Shown here: piece after piece, positions 1 to 12,287 of the stretch
Position numbering within the stretch: position 1 is the stretch's first letter
Layout of the letters: every line of letters starts with the position of its first letter
NCBI GenBank assembly: GCA_039621445.1
Contig: CP154956.1
Location: 30,076,667 to 30,140,666 of the forward strand
DNA from: Euglena gracilis
Taxonomy: Eukaryota > Euglenida > Euglenophyceae > Euglenales
DNA length: 64,000 bases
Reading direction: 5' to 3'
Translations under genes and position numbers: made by a program
Notes under the pieces: model-generated
What the model saw: the letters and a program-made list of their open reading frames with translations, nothing else
Database searches by the model: none
Told to the model about the DNA's origin: nothing

Positions 1-1290
1 AAAAAAGTCGAAAAAAATCGAAAAATTTTTTTTGCCCGAAACGATGTTTTTTGGCCTCCCGGACCCGGAAAAACTGTTTTTGAGCCGAAAACGAGCGTTT
101 TTCGACCCGCCAGCGCCCCGTTTTGGGCCGCCGACCCATTGATTTTGGGTCAAAACCGGGTCGAAAAAGTCGAAAAAAATCGAAAAAATTTTTTTTGCCC
201 GAAACGATGTTTTTTGGCCTCCCGGACCCGGAAAAACTGTTTTTGAGCCGAAAACGAGCGTTTTTCGACCCGCCAGCGCCCCGTTTTGGGCCGCCGACCC
301 ATTGATTTTGGGTCAAAACCGGGTCAAAAAAAGTCGAAAAAAATCGAAAAAATTTTTTTGCCCGAAACGATGTTTTTTGGCCTCCCGGACCCGGAAAAAC
401 TGTTTTTGAGCCGAAAACGAGCGTTTTTCGACCCGCCAGCGCCCCGTTTTGGGCCGCCGACCCATTGATTTGGGGTCAAAACCGGGTCGAAAAAGTCGAA
501 AAAAAAATCGAAAAAATTTTTTTTGCCCGAAACGATGTTTTTTGGCCTCCCGGACCCGGAAAAACTGTTTTTGAGCCGAAAACGAGCGTTTTTCGACCCG
601 CCAGCGCCCCGTTTTGGGCCGCCGACCCATTGATTTTGGGTCAAAACCGGGTCAAAAAAGTCGAAAAAAAATCGAAAAATTTTTTTTGCCCGAAACGATG
701 TTTTTTGGCCTAAAAAAAAAAAAAAAAACTGTTTTTGAGCCGAAAACGAGCGTTTTTCGACCCGCCAGCGCCCCGTTTTGGGCCGCCGACCCATTGATTT
801 TGGGTCAAAACCGGGTCGAAAAAGTCGAAAAAAATCGAAAAAATTTTTTTTTGCCCGAAACGATGTTTTTTGGCCTCCCGGACCCAGAAAAACTGTTTTT
901 GAGCCGAAAACGAGCGTTTTTCGACCCGCCAGCGCCCCGTTTTGGGCCGCCGACCCATTGACTTTGGGTCAAAACCGGGTCGAAAAAGTCGAAAAAAATC
1001 GAAAAAAATATTTTTGCACGAAACGATGTTTTTTGGGCCTCCCGGACCCGGAAAAACTGTTTTTGAGCCGAAAACGAGCGTTTTTCGACCCGCCAGCGCC
1101 CCGTTTTGGGCCGCCGACCCATTGATTTTGGGTCAAAACCGGGTCAAAAAAGTCGAAAAAAATCGAAAAATTTTATTTTGCCCGAAACGATGTTTTTTGG
1201 CCTCCCGGACCCAGAAAAACTGTTTTGGAGCCGAAAACGAGCGCTTTTCCACCCGCCAGCGCCCTGTTTCTGGCACAAAACACATGGATT
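1..1290. repeat. 163-bp satellite array 1
   Basis: About eight tandem copies of a 163-165 bp unit; the landmark GACCCATTGATTTTGGGTC recurs near 134, 297, 460, 625, 789, 954 and 1117. Each unit holds A-rich and T-rich runs, GGCCTCCCGGACCCGG and CGACCCGCCAGCGCCCCG. Copies differ mainly in homopolymer length. Short open frames on both strands repeat with the unit and are not genes. The left end is cut by the window; the last unit is a diverged variant ending near 1275. Confidence 0.95.
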
Positions 1291-1640
1291 TCAGTCAAAA
1301 GAGCTCGATGGGGTGTGCCGGTATGTATGGAGGGGTCGCTGAGCTCTTATCCCTTTATGGGTAAGAGCGAAGCTTACCACCGTCGAAATCCCCCCCCCCG
1401 CCCCCCCCCCCCCCCCCCCCCCCCGGGTCGGGGCCACCAGGAGAACCGACGGATTATCACCATGATCCCGGCCCGGTTCCCGGAATTTTTTTTTTCAGTC
1501 ACGAGCGACTGGATTCCTAGTTTCCGAATCACCTGGGTTTGACCCCCAACTCCCCGCCAGGCCCGAGTTATTCACGCGCGAAGGGGTCCAAACTCGGTAG
1601 GATTTACCCGCCCCCCCTGGATGAGCCCCCCCCCCCTTGG
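1291..1640. other. unique spacer after satellite array 1
   Basis: No gene seen. It holds a long C run (about 1391-1424) and a segment at 1290-1345 (GTGTGCCGGTATGTATGGAG) that reappears after array 2 near 3714, so the array boundary itself is duplicated. Confidence 0.6.
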
Positions 1641-2090
1641 AGGGCCAAAAAAATGAGATTTTCAAAATATCTCCAAAATGAAGCCAAATCAAAGGAAATG
1701 TCCGGAGACCTAATTTGAAGCCCTTGGAACGCCCCATCCACCGGTATTTTGATTTCCCCGCAACTCCCCGCCTAGCCCGAGATACGGCCGTTTTCGGCGC
1801 AGATGGCCGTTTTGTACACTTTTCCCTCTGTTCGACTTAGCCGTTTTCAGGGGGGTGGGGGGTCAAAAAATCGATGTTTTCAAAATTTCTCGAAAATGTT
1901 GCAAAATCAAAGGAAATGTCCGGAGACCTAAATTGAAGCCCTTGGAACGCTCTATGTACTGGAATTTTGGTTTCCCCGCAACTCCCCGCCCAGCCCGAGA
2001 TACAGGCGTTTTTTTGGCCAATTTGGCCATTTCAGGCCATTTTGTACACTTTTCCCTCTGTTCGACTTAGCCGTTTTCGGCCAAAAAAGG
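1641..2090. repeat. two diverged copies of a ~220 bp dispersed repeat
   Basis: Copies start near 1655 and 1875 and share GGAAATGTCCGGAGACCTAA, GAAGCCCTTGGAACGC, GATTTCCCCGCAACTCCCCG (in the first) and CACTTTTCCCTCTGTTCGAC. A third, more diverged copy lies at about 42800-42970 (GGAAATGTCAGGAGAATCAA, then GAAGCCCTTAAAATGCCCC). No coding potential is visible. Confidence 0.8.
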
Positions 2091-2097
2091 CGAAAAC

Positions 2098-3655
2098 CTC
2101 CCGGACCCGGAAAAAACTGTTTTTGAGCCGAAAAGAGCGTTTTTCGACCCGCCAGAGCCCCCGTTGGGTCGAAAAAAGTCGAAAAAAAATCGAAAAAAAT
2201 TTTTTTTTTTGCTCTAAACGATGTTTTTTGGCCTCCCGGACCCGGAGAAAAAAAAAAAAACAAAAACTGTTTTTGAGCCGAAAACGAGCGTTTTTTCGAC
2301 CCGCCAGCGCACCGTTTTGGGCCGCCGACCCATTGATTTTGGGTCAAAAACGGGTCGAAAAGTCGAAAAAAATCGAAAATTTTTTTTGCCCGAAACGATG
2401 TTTTTTGGCCTCCCGGACCCGGAAAAACTGTTTTTGAGCCGAAAACGAGCGTTTTTCGACCCGCCAGCGCCCCGTTTTGGGCCGCCGACCCATTGATTTT
2501 GGGTCAAAACCGGGTCAAAAAAAGTCGAAAAAAAATCGAAAAAATTTTTTTGCCCGAAACGATGTTTTTTGGCCTCCCGGACCCGGAAAAACTGTTTTTG
2601 AGCCGAAAACGAGCGTTTTTCGACCCGCCAGCGCCCCGTTTTGGGCCGCCGACCCATTGATTTTGGGTCAAAACCGGGTCGAAAAAGTCGAAAAAAATCG
2701 AAAAATTTTTTTTGCCCGAAACAATGTTTTTTGGCCTCCCGGACCCGGAAAAACTGTTTTTGAGCCGAAAACGAGCGTTTTTCGACCCGCCAGCGCCCCG
2801 TTTTGGGCCGTAATCTCATTGAATTTAGGTCAAATCCGCTTCGAAAAAGTCGAAAAAAATCGAAAAAAAATTTTTTGCCCGAAACGATGTTTTTTGGTCA
2901 CCCCAACGATACGAAAAACCTGTTTTTGAGCCGAAAACGAGCGTTTTTCGACCCGCCAGCGCCCCGTTTTGGGCCGCCGACCCATTGATTTTGGGTCAAA
3001 ACCGGGTCAAAAAAGTCGAAAAAAATCGAAAAAATTTTTTTTGCCCGAAACGATGTTTTTTGGCCTCCCGGACCCGGAAAAACTGTTTTTGAGCCGAAAA
3101 CGAGCGTTTTTCGACCCGCCAGCGCCCCGTTTTGGGCCGCCGACCCATTGATTTGGGGCAAAACCGGGTTAAAAAAAGTCGAAAAAAATCGAAAAATTTT
3201 TTTTTGCCCGAAACGATGTTTTTTGGCCTCCCGGACCCGGAAAAACTGTTTTTGAGCCGAAAACGAGCGTTTTTCGACCCGCCAGCGCCCCGTTTTGGGC
3301 CGCCGACCCATTGATTTTGGGTCAAAACCGGGTCGAAAAAGTCGAAAAAAATCGAAAAAGTTTTTTTGGCCGAACGATGTTTTTTGGGCCTCCCGACCCG
3401 GAAAAAAAAAAAAAAAAAAAAAAAACGGTTTTTTGAGCCGAAAACGAGCGTTTTTCGACCCGCCAGCGCCCCGTTTTGGGCCGCCGACCCATTGATTTTG
3501 GGTCAAAACCAGGTCAAAAAAGTCGAAAAAAATCGAAAAATTTTATTTTGCCCGAAACGATGTTTTTTGGCCTCCCGGACCCAGAAAAACTGTTTTGGAG
3601 CCGAAAACGAGCGCTTTTCCACCCGCCAGCGCCCTGTTTCTGGCACAAACCCTGG
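2098..3655. repeat. 163-bp satellite array 2
   Basis: About nine to ten further copies of the array 1 unit. A variant unit at 2800-2930 has lost the GACCCATTGATTTTGGG landmark. Long A runs interrupt copies near 2245 and 3405. The last unit carries the same variant bases as the last unit of array 1 (TTTGGAGCCGAAAACGAGCG, TTCCACCCGCCAGCGCCCTG), so the two arrays share their right boundary. Confidence 0.95.
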
Positions 3656-4048
3656 ATTCAGTCAAAGAGCTCTATGGGGTGGGGCCGGGGGGGGGGGGGG
3701 GGGGGGGGGGGGGGTGTGCCGGTATGTATGGAGGGGTCAATGAAGGGGTGGTCAATGAAGGGGTGGGTGCGCGCTTATCAAGAGCTCAGCACTATTCAAC
3801 ACCTGGTTATAAGTTATCGTGCAACAATGACGCGCGCTATCGACGTCCATTTACCATTTCCCTTCTCCTGGACACCCTCTTCATATCGAATCCTGGGGGG
3901 GGGGGATTCAAAAGGGCAAAATGAGGGTTCGTTGTACACCTCCTCCTGGAATGCTGCATCAACCCGTCGACTCATGCGGTTTGTTTATTTAACCGAAAAA
4001 AAAATGGCATGAATGGTTCGCACGTAAATATATATGCGCGTGCACACA
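3656..4048. other. spacer with poly-G tract
   Basis: Begins with the sequence shared with the end of array 1, interrupted by a run of about 25 G near 3689-3714. The remainder is AT-rich and shows no open frame with coding character. If gene A continues towards a receiver domain as gene B does, the next exon is not here. Confidence 0.5.
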
Positions 4049-4345
4049 CAACTCAACTCAACTCAACTCAACTCAACTCAACTCAACTCAACTCAACTCA
4101 ACTCAACTCAACTCAACTCAACTCAACTCAACTCAACTCAACTCAACTCAACTCAACTCAACTCAACTCAACTCAACGCAACGCAACGCAACGCAACGCA
4201 ACGCAACGCAACGCAACGCAACGCAACACAACGCAACGCAACGCAACGCAACGCAACGCAACGCAACGCAGCACAACACAGCACAGCACAACACAACACA
4301 CAACACACCACAACACAACACAATGCAACGCAACGCACCACACCA
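4049..4345. repeat. pentanucleotide microsatellite (ACTCA/ACGCA/ACACA)
   Basis: A run of ACTCA units from about 4049 changes to ACGCA units near 4176 and then to mixed CACAA/CAGCA units up to 4345, where it meets the splice donor of the last visible exon of gene A. Long open frames across it are periodic artefacts. Confidence 0.97.
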
Positions 4346-4369
4346 CGCCACACCAGAAACCCCACACAC

Positions 4370-7300
4370 CGAGGGTGCGGAAGGAGAACTGCCGGCAGCA
4401 GTGGCGGCTGCGGAAGAAATTTGGAGCAATGCGGGCGACTGCTCTCTCGGAGCAGTCCGCACACACCACCCGCACCACGGGGAGGGGCAGCGAGCGCTCC
4501 TTCGCCGGCACCCCCTCCTGGTATTCTGCGGGCGGCAGAGGCACAACAGAGCCGATCCTCCCACCAACCAAAATGGGACACACATGAAGCAATGGCATGG
4601 GCATGAGTGCTGGACCCAGCTGGGGGCCAAACCCGTGGTTGCAGGGTGGGCGGTGGTTCCAGGTGAGCGGGGGTGACGGGGTGCAGGAGGAGGACACACC
4701 CTCGGGCGTTTCCCAACGCCCATCTCGCAGGAAGCAGTTGCAGAAGGCACAGGCCTTCCTGCAGGGAGGGAGGAGTGAGGGTGGGGGTGGTTGGGTGGGT
4801 GGGTGGGTGGGTGGGACCGGTTCAGACGTTGTGCAGGGGAAGGTCCTTTATAGGTCTTACCGAACCTCACTTTTCACTTTTAACATCGAAAACAAAAATA
4901 GTTTAAACTAGAATAATTCAATTGGTCAATCAATCAATTCAGAAGTCAATCAGTCATCCGGAGGGGTCACTATGGTCACTCAGACCAAACTGGCCTAAAA
5001 TAAAAGATTTTGGGCAAACATTCAAAAAAAATTCCCTGCCTTTGGCACCGGGGGGGGGGGGTGACTTTTGGTCATTCCTGACCAACCACGCCCCCTCGGT
5101 CGGGGAGGAGGGGTTCGGAACCCAAAGAGGGAGGGTGGGGTCAGGACCAGAGGATTTTTTAAGGCTGGGGAAAGGGGGGTCCCCCCACCCACCCACCCAC
5201 CCACCCCCTTGGGGGCCTGGGGGGGTCCCGGGGGACCCACCAACTTTTCCCCGAAAATGGCCAATTTTTTTTAAAAATAGCACCCTTTTCAAAAAAAGGT
5301 GCTATTTTATTATTATTAAATATTTTACCATTATATATATATTATATATATAATGGTAAAATATTTAATAATAATAATAATATAATAATAATAATAATAC
5401 TAATATATATATATATATATTACTATTAAAAGGTGCCCGGGGGGTGGGATATTCTTTTTGGCGCCGATAAATATATCCCCCCCCCGGGGGGGAGCTCGGC
5501 CGGACCCACACAACCTACCCTGCCCCCCCCCCCGGGGGTCCAAGACTAAAAAAAAAAACCCCTGGTCGGGACGCACAATCAGCAGTGGTGAGGTTCGAAC
5601 CAGGAGAGAGGTGGGGCAAACCGGTCGCCCTCCTCCACCCAGTGCACGTCGGCCAGGAAGGGGGCGTGGTGGGCCGCCTCGTGCACCGTGACCTCCAGCA
5701 CCTGCACCGCGTCCTCCAGCCGCGCCAGCAGCGTCACCATCTCCCGCCGGTGGGTCGCCGTGTCAGCAAACCACCGGAACGACACACTGTGCGGGGGGGG
5801 GGTCGGGAAAATCGCGAAAATGTGTCTCGTAATTTTTGCGCAAAAATCAATCTGGTGGGTGTGGCAAGTTCATCCATGGCAGGCAGCCAGGAGGTAATAC
5901 TCACAGCAGATGAGCATTCATGAAACTGCAAACTGAAATTGTGGCACGTAGGAAAGCAAAAGTGCATCTCCTTTCTTCCAGGGCACGGTTCAGGAGGAGA
6001 TGGAACAGGTATTCATCATGTGCACCACCACGTTCTTTGACCTCAAGAATCAGGTATATCCTCTGTGTGATTTACATATTTTTTGTCGACGATGCATCTT
6101 TGCACTCCACATAGCTGTGCACCACAGGCTGGTTTTCTGATAACTGAGAATGGCAACTGATTTAACGGTGGTGATGAACAACAAACAAATGCCAAAGCAA
6201 ATTGGGGGGGGATGTGTCGGTGCGGTGTGGTCGACCCGAGGCTCAACCTTTCTATCGCTTTGCGCTGCCCGGGTGACTTTGCGCTACAGTCCCGGTCCCC
6301 TCGAACGAACACCCTCAACGCACCTCCACCCCCCCCAAAAAAACAGACCACGTCTACCTGGGCTGCAGCAGGCTGACGGTGGCCAGCACTTCCCGGAAGA
6401 AGGCAGCGGGCACCTGCTGCACCAGCTCCTCCGCCCGCCGCCCCACGGCGTCCGCCAGCACGGGGCTCGGCCCGCCATCTGCAGCGGCAGGGACCCCGAC
6501 CCCCACGGCGTGCGGGCTGCAGGGTGCGTCCGTGCGGCTGGAGGGGCCGCCGTCCTGTGCTGTCCTTGTTTGGGCGAGAGGAGCACACAACCCCAGACAT
6601 GTCTCCGACCGTTTCAAATCGCAAACTGGGATTTGGGAAATAAATAATGATGATTGAAAAAGTGACAAATAACAATGAACAAAAAAATAACAACAATGAT
6701 TTTTCCTATTTTATTATGTATTTTAATATATATGTATGTATATATAATATACATATAATATTAGATGTTTTATACATTTCAGTATTGTTGATATACACTA
6801 TATATTTTATTTTATTGAATTTCGGTCATAAAAGAATCCTTGCAGGTGCTTTCCAGCCACCCCACCAAACGGCGCCAAGGGGCATACCTTTGGTGGGGGA
6901 GCCCCAGGTGCTGGCAGTGGGCGGGCTCTGCACCACACCCTGGAAGTCGACCTCGTACTCCACCACGCACAGGTACTGGCTGCAGGAGTATGGCCGCCGC
7001 TTCGGGGACAGCAGCGGGGGCAGAGGTTGGGCCGAGGAGGTTGGGGAGAAGGTAGGGTGCCCGTGGCTGGCTAGACCCAAATGGGGGGGGGGGTGGCTTC
7101 TCCAGCTTAAAAAAAAACCCCACTGGTGGCATGACGATCCCCCCCCCGGGGCTTAGCCAGGCGTGAACGTTAAGTGAGGGGCCAACCGGGCCCCAACTGC
7201 CCAGGTTCGGTGTTCAAGTCCAGTGTTCTCAGGAGTTCGGCGGACCATGCGCCAAAGAAGCCAACAGGCAGACAATGTGGACAAGGTCGCCAGTTGACAC

Positions 7301-7582
7301 TGAAAGCCAACGCCAGGAGGCCAGCTTTGTATGCAAGGAGTAGGGCCCAGCAACGGGGGGGGGGGGGGCGCGCCCCATCGGGTGGGCCGGCCGCCCCTGT
7401 TGTGGGGGGGGGGGTGACCGGTTCGGTACGCGTCCTCTGGGCGGCGGGGCGGGCAGGGCGGCGCTGCTGACGGCGCGGCCGAGGCCGGCAGGGCGGGGCG
7501 GGGGCGGGGCGGTCGGGGGCTCCGCCGCGGTGGCCACGTTGGCGAGGTCCCCCGCGACCACCGAGCTGGTCTTGCAGCCCAT
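4370..7582 (-). CDS. PAS-domain protein A (acylated N terminus, Cys4 tail), 3' end outside window
   Basis: Exon model (minus strand): 7582-7419, 6979-6888, 6478-6358, 5786-5622, 4758-4700, 4525-4370; all GT-AG, all phases agree, about 252 codons. The start ATG at 7582 gives Met-Gly-Cys-Lys-Thr-Ser, which fits N-myristoylation at Gly2 with a palmitoylatable Cys3. Exon 2 (VVEYEVDFQGVVQS), exon 3 (AAFFREVLATVSLL) and exon 4 (SFRWFADTATHRREM) follow the pattern of PAS-fold proteins that end in a cysteine-rich tail. Exons 5 and 6 give that tail (CAFCNC, then CADCSERAV), probably a zinc site. Paralogue of the gene at 17104-31032. The last exon ends at a donor, so the gene goes on; no receiver exon is visible before the left edge. 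The acceptor of exon 2 could instead lie about 20 nt upstream with a shorter exon 1. Ligand unknown. Confidence 0.78.
5272..5306. repeat. hairpin in intron of gene A
   Basis: AATAGCACC and GGTGCTATT pair around an A/T loop, immediately left of a larger AT palindrome. Confidence 0.85.
5307..5380. repeat. AT-rich palindrome (~34-bp arms)
   Basis: The left arm TTATTATTATTAAATATTTT... is mirrored by ...AAAATATTTAATAATAATAA with ACCATTATATATAT and ATATATATAATGGT at the centre. It could extrude as a cruciform or mark a foldback insertion. It lies in the intron between exons 4 and 5 of gene A. Confidence 0.9.
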
Positions 7583-10500
7583 CGGCAGGGGAGGCGGCGG
7601 GGGCCGCGCACCGTTTGGGGTGTGAGAGGGCTGCGGGCGGGGTGGCAGTAGGCGTTGAGGGGGTGGAAGGACCACGGCGTCGCTGGGGGGGGGGGATCAT
7701 TGCGCACGGTTGGGGGGTGAGCGACGAATGGAGTGCGGCCAATGTCGGAGCGGGCCGAGGCACAGCGCATGCTCTGGAGGTTGCAGGCCCCGAATCAATC
7801 AAGGATTTCTTGGGGCCTGCGGTGGAGCCTTGGGCAATTGAATCCTTTTATCCAGCGTGGCATCATTTATATATTATGTCATTTTTTTATCATTCATTAT
7901 ATATATTATATTATAATGTATTATAAATATTATTTTACATATATTTTATATATTTTTTTGCAAATAGAAAGGAGGTAGCGAGGATGAAAAGTTGGGCCGA
8001 AACACCTGTCCAGATGTATCAATAATATTGCCTTTCTAGACTCACAAAATAATAAACAGATACAGCTTTCACAACTAGCAGTAATAAAAATAATTCCATG
8101 CTGTTTTATAAAGCAACGGGGATGCATATGCATGGATGCGGCGTGACGTTTATGTATAAATATATAAATGTGAATAGTGTGTTTGTGAACTTAACTGTGA
8201 CCTCGGCCCCCGTTCTCCAGCCTTACCTTCCCTCGTCCCCTGTGCCACCCTGTGGGGGGGGATGAATCATGGTGGCTTTTTTTTGTAATTTTGTCCTTTT
8301 TAAGCAGCCACACCGTTGTTTGGAGGGTTTGTTTGTTGGGCAGAAGGTGTTTGAGAATGAAGGCTTACTTACCGGATTTGGTCAAAAAACACCTGGCTGG
8401 AGGCAAACTTTGGGGGGGGTCAAATATGCATAGAAATCCCGTGGGCCGAAAGCACGGGGGGCATACACATACAAGATAGCATCGCCAGGGAGCGGCCAGT
8501 GCGTTGAGGACCCTGGGACCCCGGGTAGTCTTGACACAGATACAGAGAGACGTGTGATACAGAAGGCACTGGGTGGTTCAGGGGAGACAGGGAGACATTC
8601 GCAGGCGTTGATGTCGCAGGGGAGGGGGGTCAGGCATTTGGCGCATCACCACGACGACGCACCAAGGATGAGGAGCAGACGATCGTTTCTGGGTCAGAGA
8701 GGGGAGGGCAGGGAAGCGTCGGGAATCTGAGAGGGAGCGCCGCGAAAAATGCCTTTTGCGGGCGTGGGGACACAGGGATGGGAGGATGCGCAGGCCGCCC
8801 GTACGCTGCCCTGAAAGACTTCTCTTGCTGAAGAGCTTCCCAATAAGCTGTATTGATTTGTTTTAAAACGACCAGTGGCAAACAAATTATCGAGTGGGCT
8901 AACTGCAAAGGCAGGAAACCTTGGATCCCTGTCATTGTTTACCAGCAACGACGACGACGACGACAACAACAACAAGGGATGAAAGAAATAGATTAACGGG
9001 CAGGCCTCTGAATGAGAGGTCAACAGTTTGGAAATACAGCATTCTAATCAAGTTCAAATTGAAAGAAATATCTCGTGACACAAATTGATAGAGGGTCCAC
9101 AAATCCCACACAATTGACATGCGAACTGGATGCCAACACACAATGCAGATGCGCCCAGACACAATGGGCTCTCGCAGAAATCAAAGCAAGAGAATTGCAA
9201 GAGCTGCTCTGGGCATTAAATAAGCATCCCCACAGGGAAGAGGGGGGTGAAGTGTGCAGCGGTCTGCGCACCCAGCCTTTGCAGCAGTTCACGAGTGGAC
9301 AACCGAATCGACAGAAAGACGAGGCGAAAGCCATTCTGCCTGAGGCGCTCCGTGTTCATCGATGTTGCCATCCACCCCACGCAGAGGCCACTGCAATTCA
9401 CTTCCTTGTGACAGCCTCCCAAGTTGAACCATTCGCTCATAAGGCCTAGGTCCCATTGATCTCTGGCGGTAGTCCATCAGAAGTGATCCAGACTGACCTG
9501 GTTGAAAAGCTGGGCAAAACCCGGGGGGAACTCAGCTGGAGCTACATCGTACGGTCATTTCTCAGAAGTGAAAAAGAAAGAACCGTTTTCCCAACTCCTT
9601 ACTGGTGAGATTGGATCCACAAAAAACAACCCAAAATGAACACGTGTCAAAAGAAATCCCTGGAGAATAAAGCACATGCAAAATCCACGTCATTGGCGTT
9701 GACAACCACAACCAGAGAAACCAGAATAATCATTGACAGTTCTTCTCACCACTTCCTCAGGGGGCAAACCACATTGACGTTAAAAAAAAATTGTAAGTGT
9801 GATCGACATGGCAAAATTTTCGACGGATATTTCTTAAGGGGAAAAAAACAGGCCTTGATAACTGTAGTGGATGCCGCTGCATGGGGGTAACAACCGAGCT
9901 TGCGACAAGCCGGTTTCTCAAATGAGGAGGCCCAAATCCATTTACTGTTCACTGCAGTACGCACACAGCATTTTGCAAAGAGGTAACAGTAACCCAAAAA
10001 AAAATAATAGTCCCAGGCTGATTTTTGGGTCTATTGCTAAGAACCTCAAGGGGGTTAATTTTTTCCCCTTGGCTGACCTGACCTAAGCCCAAAAATAAGA
10101 TCATTCTCGGATTCCCAGAAACACCATATTTGTTCATTTGGCGCTTCACACAATACGTGAAATGGTAAAAATCAAGGTTTCACGTGCTTTCGGTCTAAAA
10201 AAAATCCAAAGCATCACAATTTTACCATTTTGTGGCGAAAAGTGGGGTTTTCAGCAAATTCTCACCAAATTTTTTCACTGTCCCCAGCACTTCGGGGGTC
10301 TTATTTATTGGAATTCTGTTCGGTTGGTCGAAGGTCTTGGGGGGGGGGGGGGCATTGGACATGGAATATCCCAAACCAAGGCAGGAGGTCACCAGGCACG
10401 GGAGAGATAAGTCGCTGGAGCAAGAACGGAAATGCAGGGGCTGCCTGTGTGACGATCATGCAATCACTCCGCATCCATAACTCGCAGAAATACAAAAAAA

Positions 10501-11029
10501 AACAAAAACGGAGACAGCATTTCCGGGCATCTTTGGCCAGTTCCTATCCTGCGAACCGGCTTCCGGGCAGGTCGTTTTCAGAATCCGGCAGGGGCCTCAG
10601 GGCGGAGTCCAAACGGTTTGGCCAGCCAGAAGGATTGAAATGGTAGACACCGGGGAGGCACAAAGAGAGATGAAACTCCCCATTTGACTTGTTGGAAGCA
10701 ATTTCCCTATCCATCTCCATTCAAAATCATGGTTATGGTTGGTGGAGCCTTCAGTTCTGGCCGTTTGCAGTCATTTCCTGCCAATTTCTGTCCTTTTTGC
10801 CAATTTTGGAATTCTTTTGACCGTTTTGGCCTGTTTGGGTCATTTTGTGGTCAACGTGAAATATTTTCATCTAAAAACGTATTCAAATGACAAAAAAATG
10901 CACAACTGATGTCCCATTTTCGACGAAACGGCGAAAAATTGTTAGAAATAGACAAATAATGGACAAAAAAAGCTCAAATTCTGTGTGAAATTCTCTCATA
11001 TGTTAAACATACCTAACTTTGTTGCAACC
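7583..11029. other. gene-free spacer between PAS genes
   Basis: AT-rich sequence with several G runs. Open frames of 60-125 codons occur (for example 9075-9449 plus) but lack GC-rich third positions, splice-site context or a recognisable motif. An (ACG)n/(ACA)n stretch sits near 8945-8975. No gene is supported. Confidence 0.5.
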
Positions 11030-11330
11030 CAGCGTTAAGCACTTGTTCGCCAAATTAGACATTGGACGCTGAAAATAGCAAATTTCACTCCAAATTATGC
11101 ATTTTGACCACTCAAAAATTGTGCTTTTGCACACCACATTAGGCATTTCAGGCATTTGCCACCCACAGATAAGGAGTTTGCACCACAATTGGGTGTTTGC
11201 TGTCCAAAAATACCCAAAATTAGGCATTTTCAACCCAAAATTTGAATATTGCACCCCAAATTAGGCATTAGCCTCAAAATTAGGAGTTTGCACACCAAAT
11301 TAGGCATTTGCCACTTGAAATTGGCTAACC
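11030..11330. repeat. degenerate tandem repeat (CAAATTAGGCATTTG-like)
   Basis: Units of about 20-40 bp resembling CCAAATTAGGCATTTGCAC recur across the stretch (near 11058, 11128, 11218, 11256, 11276 and 11298), heavily diverged. Confidence 0.75.
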
Positions 11331-11465
11331 AGCTTCCGTCACGCCGTCAGGGCTGTGTGCTGTGTTCTCCCCCAAGAAAGTTGTTTGGTCTGCGGCCCAA
11401 CCGGGTATCAGCCCCCCAAAGAGCCGCCCAACTGGGGTTAATACTCATGGGGGACCCTCCCAGAG

Positions 11466-11555
11466 TAAACCCCCCCAAATATAAAGCCCCCCCGGCCTTA
11501 TATTTGGACGGGATTTCAAGACCCTCAGGGAGGGCTTTATATTTCGGGGGGTTTA
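11466..11555. mobile_element. short foldback element, AAACCCCCC TIR family
   Basis: The ends are TAAACCCCCCCAAATATAAA and a reverse-complementary CTTTATATTTCGGGGGGTTTA, with TA at both outer edges. Two direct ATATAAAGCCC-type copies follow at about 11770-11855. The TIR pattern (TA-AACC, C run, AAATA-ATAA) matches the elements at 34714, 36250 and 41889, which suggests one non-autonomous family. Confidence 0.65.
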
Positions 11556-12025
11556 TGTTAGGGGGGGGGACTCTTTCTGGTGGCCTCTATGACCTTGGCG
11601 GGCTTCAATTGCAGCCAAATACCAATTTCATGCCATTTTTTTGTTGTGTACCACCTATTTTTTGCAAAAATGTGCAATTATTATCCAAATTGGAGTATTT
11701 CTGATGAGAAAAATGTTGTATCCACCCAAAATTTTTCGACTTATTCCTGAATGACATCAGCGTCTGGCTCCATGCCCGGGGGGGGGGGGGCTTTATATTT
11801 GGGCGGCAAAACCAAACCCCCTGGGGGGCTTTATATTTGGGGGGGGGGGGGTTACCTTCGGTGCCTCGCTCAGCAACAGAAAACTGCCAAAACTTGGGGC
11901 CAGGTGGCCCCACTGGCCACCGCAGTGAATGCATTACAATGTCCACTGGACAACATGGGGGATTTGTTTGCAAACCCCCAGGTCAATTATTCAGAAATTT
12001 ATTCCACAATAGAAAGCATTCCCAT

Positions 12026-12287
12026 CAGGCTTCTTTTTAAGACCCCCGGGGGGGGAGGGGGGGTCCCCCCCACCCACCCAGGGTGGCGCGGGACCGCCCC
12101 GGGGGGGGGGACCCCCCAAAATCGGGCCCGTTAAAGGCAATTTTCAAAAATTTTCGGCGCTTCGCGCCGAAAAGGTATACCCAGCGCCTCCGGCGCGGGA
12201 CCCCCCCCCCCTGGGGGGGGTCCAGCCCGGACCCACCCTCCCTCCCCCCCCGGGGGGGGGGGGTCTGCTGACTTAAAAAGAAGCCTG
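12026..12287. mobile_element. hAT-like MITE, 262 bp, 8-bp TSD
   Basis: Perfect 16-bp terminal inverted repeats (CAGGCTTCTTTTTAAG / CTTAAAAAGAAGCCTG) flanked by an exact 8-bp direct repeat ATTCCCAT at 12018-12025 and 12288-12295. The interior has C runs meeting G runs, and the hairpin GGCGCTTCGCGCC. An 8-bp duplication and CAGG termini are typical of hAT-type transposition; no transposase is encoded. The element at 46222-46670 shares the internal hairpin. Confidence 0.92.

Noticed and set aside
1-3500. Repeated 60-200 codon frames in the satellite (MGRRPIDFGSKPG type) on both strands
   Set aside because: They follow the 163-bp period, occur on both strands, and shift frame with homopolymer length; repeat artefacts.
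9075-9449. 124-codon plus-strand frame in the spacer
   Set aside because: No GC bias at third positions, no motif, no paralogue or splice context.
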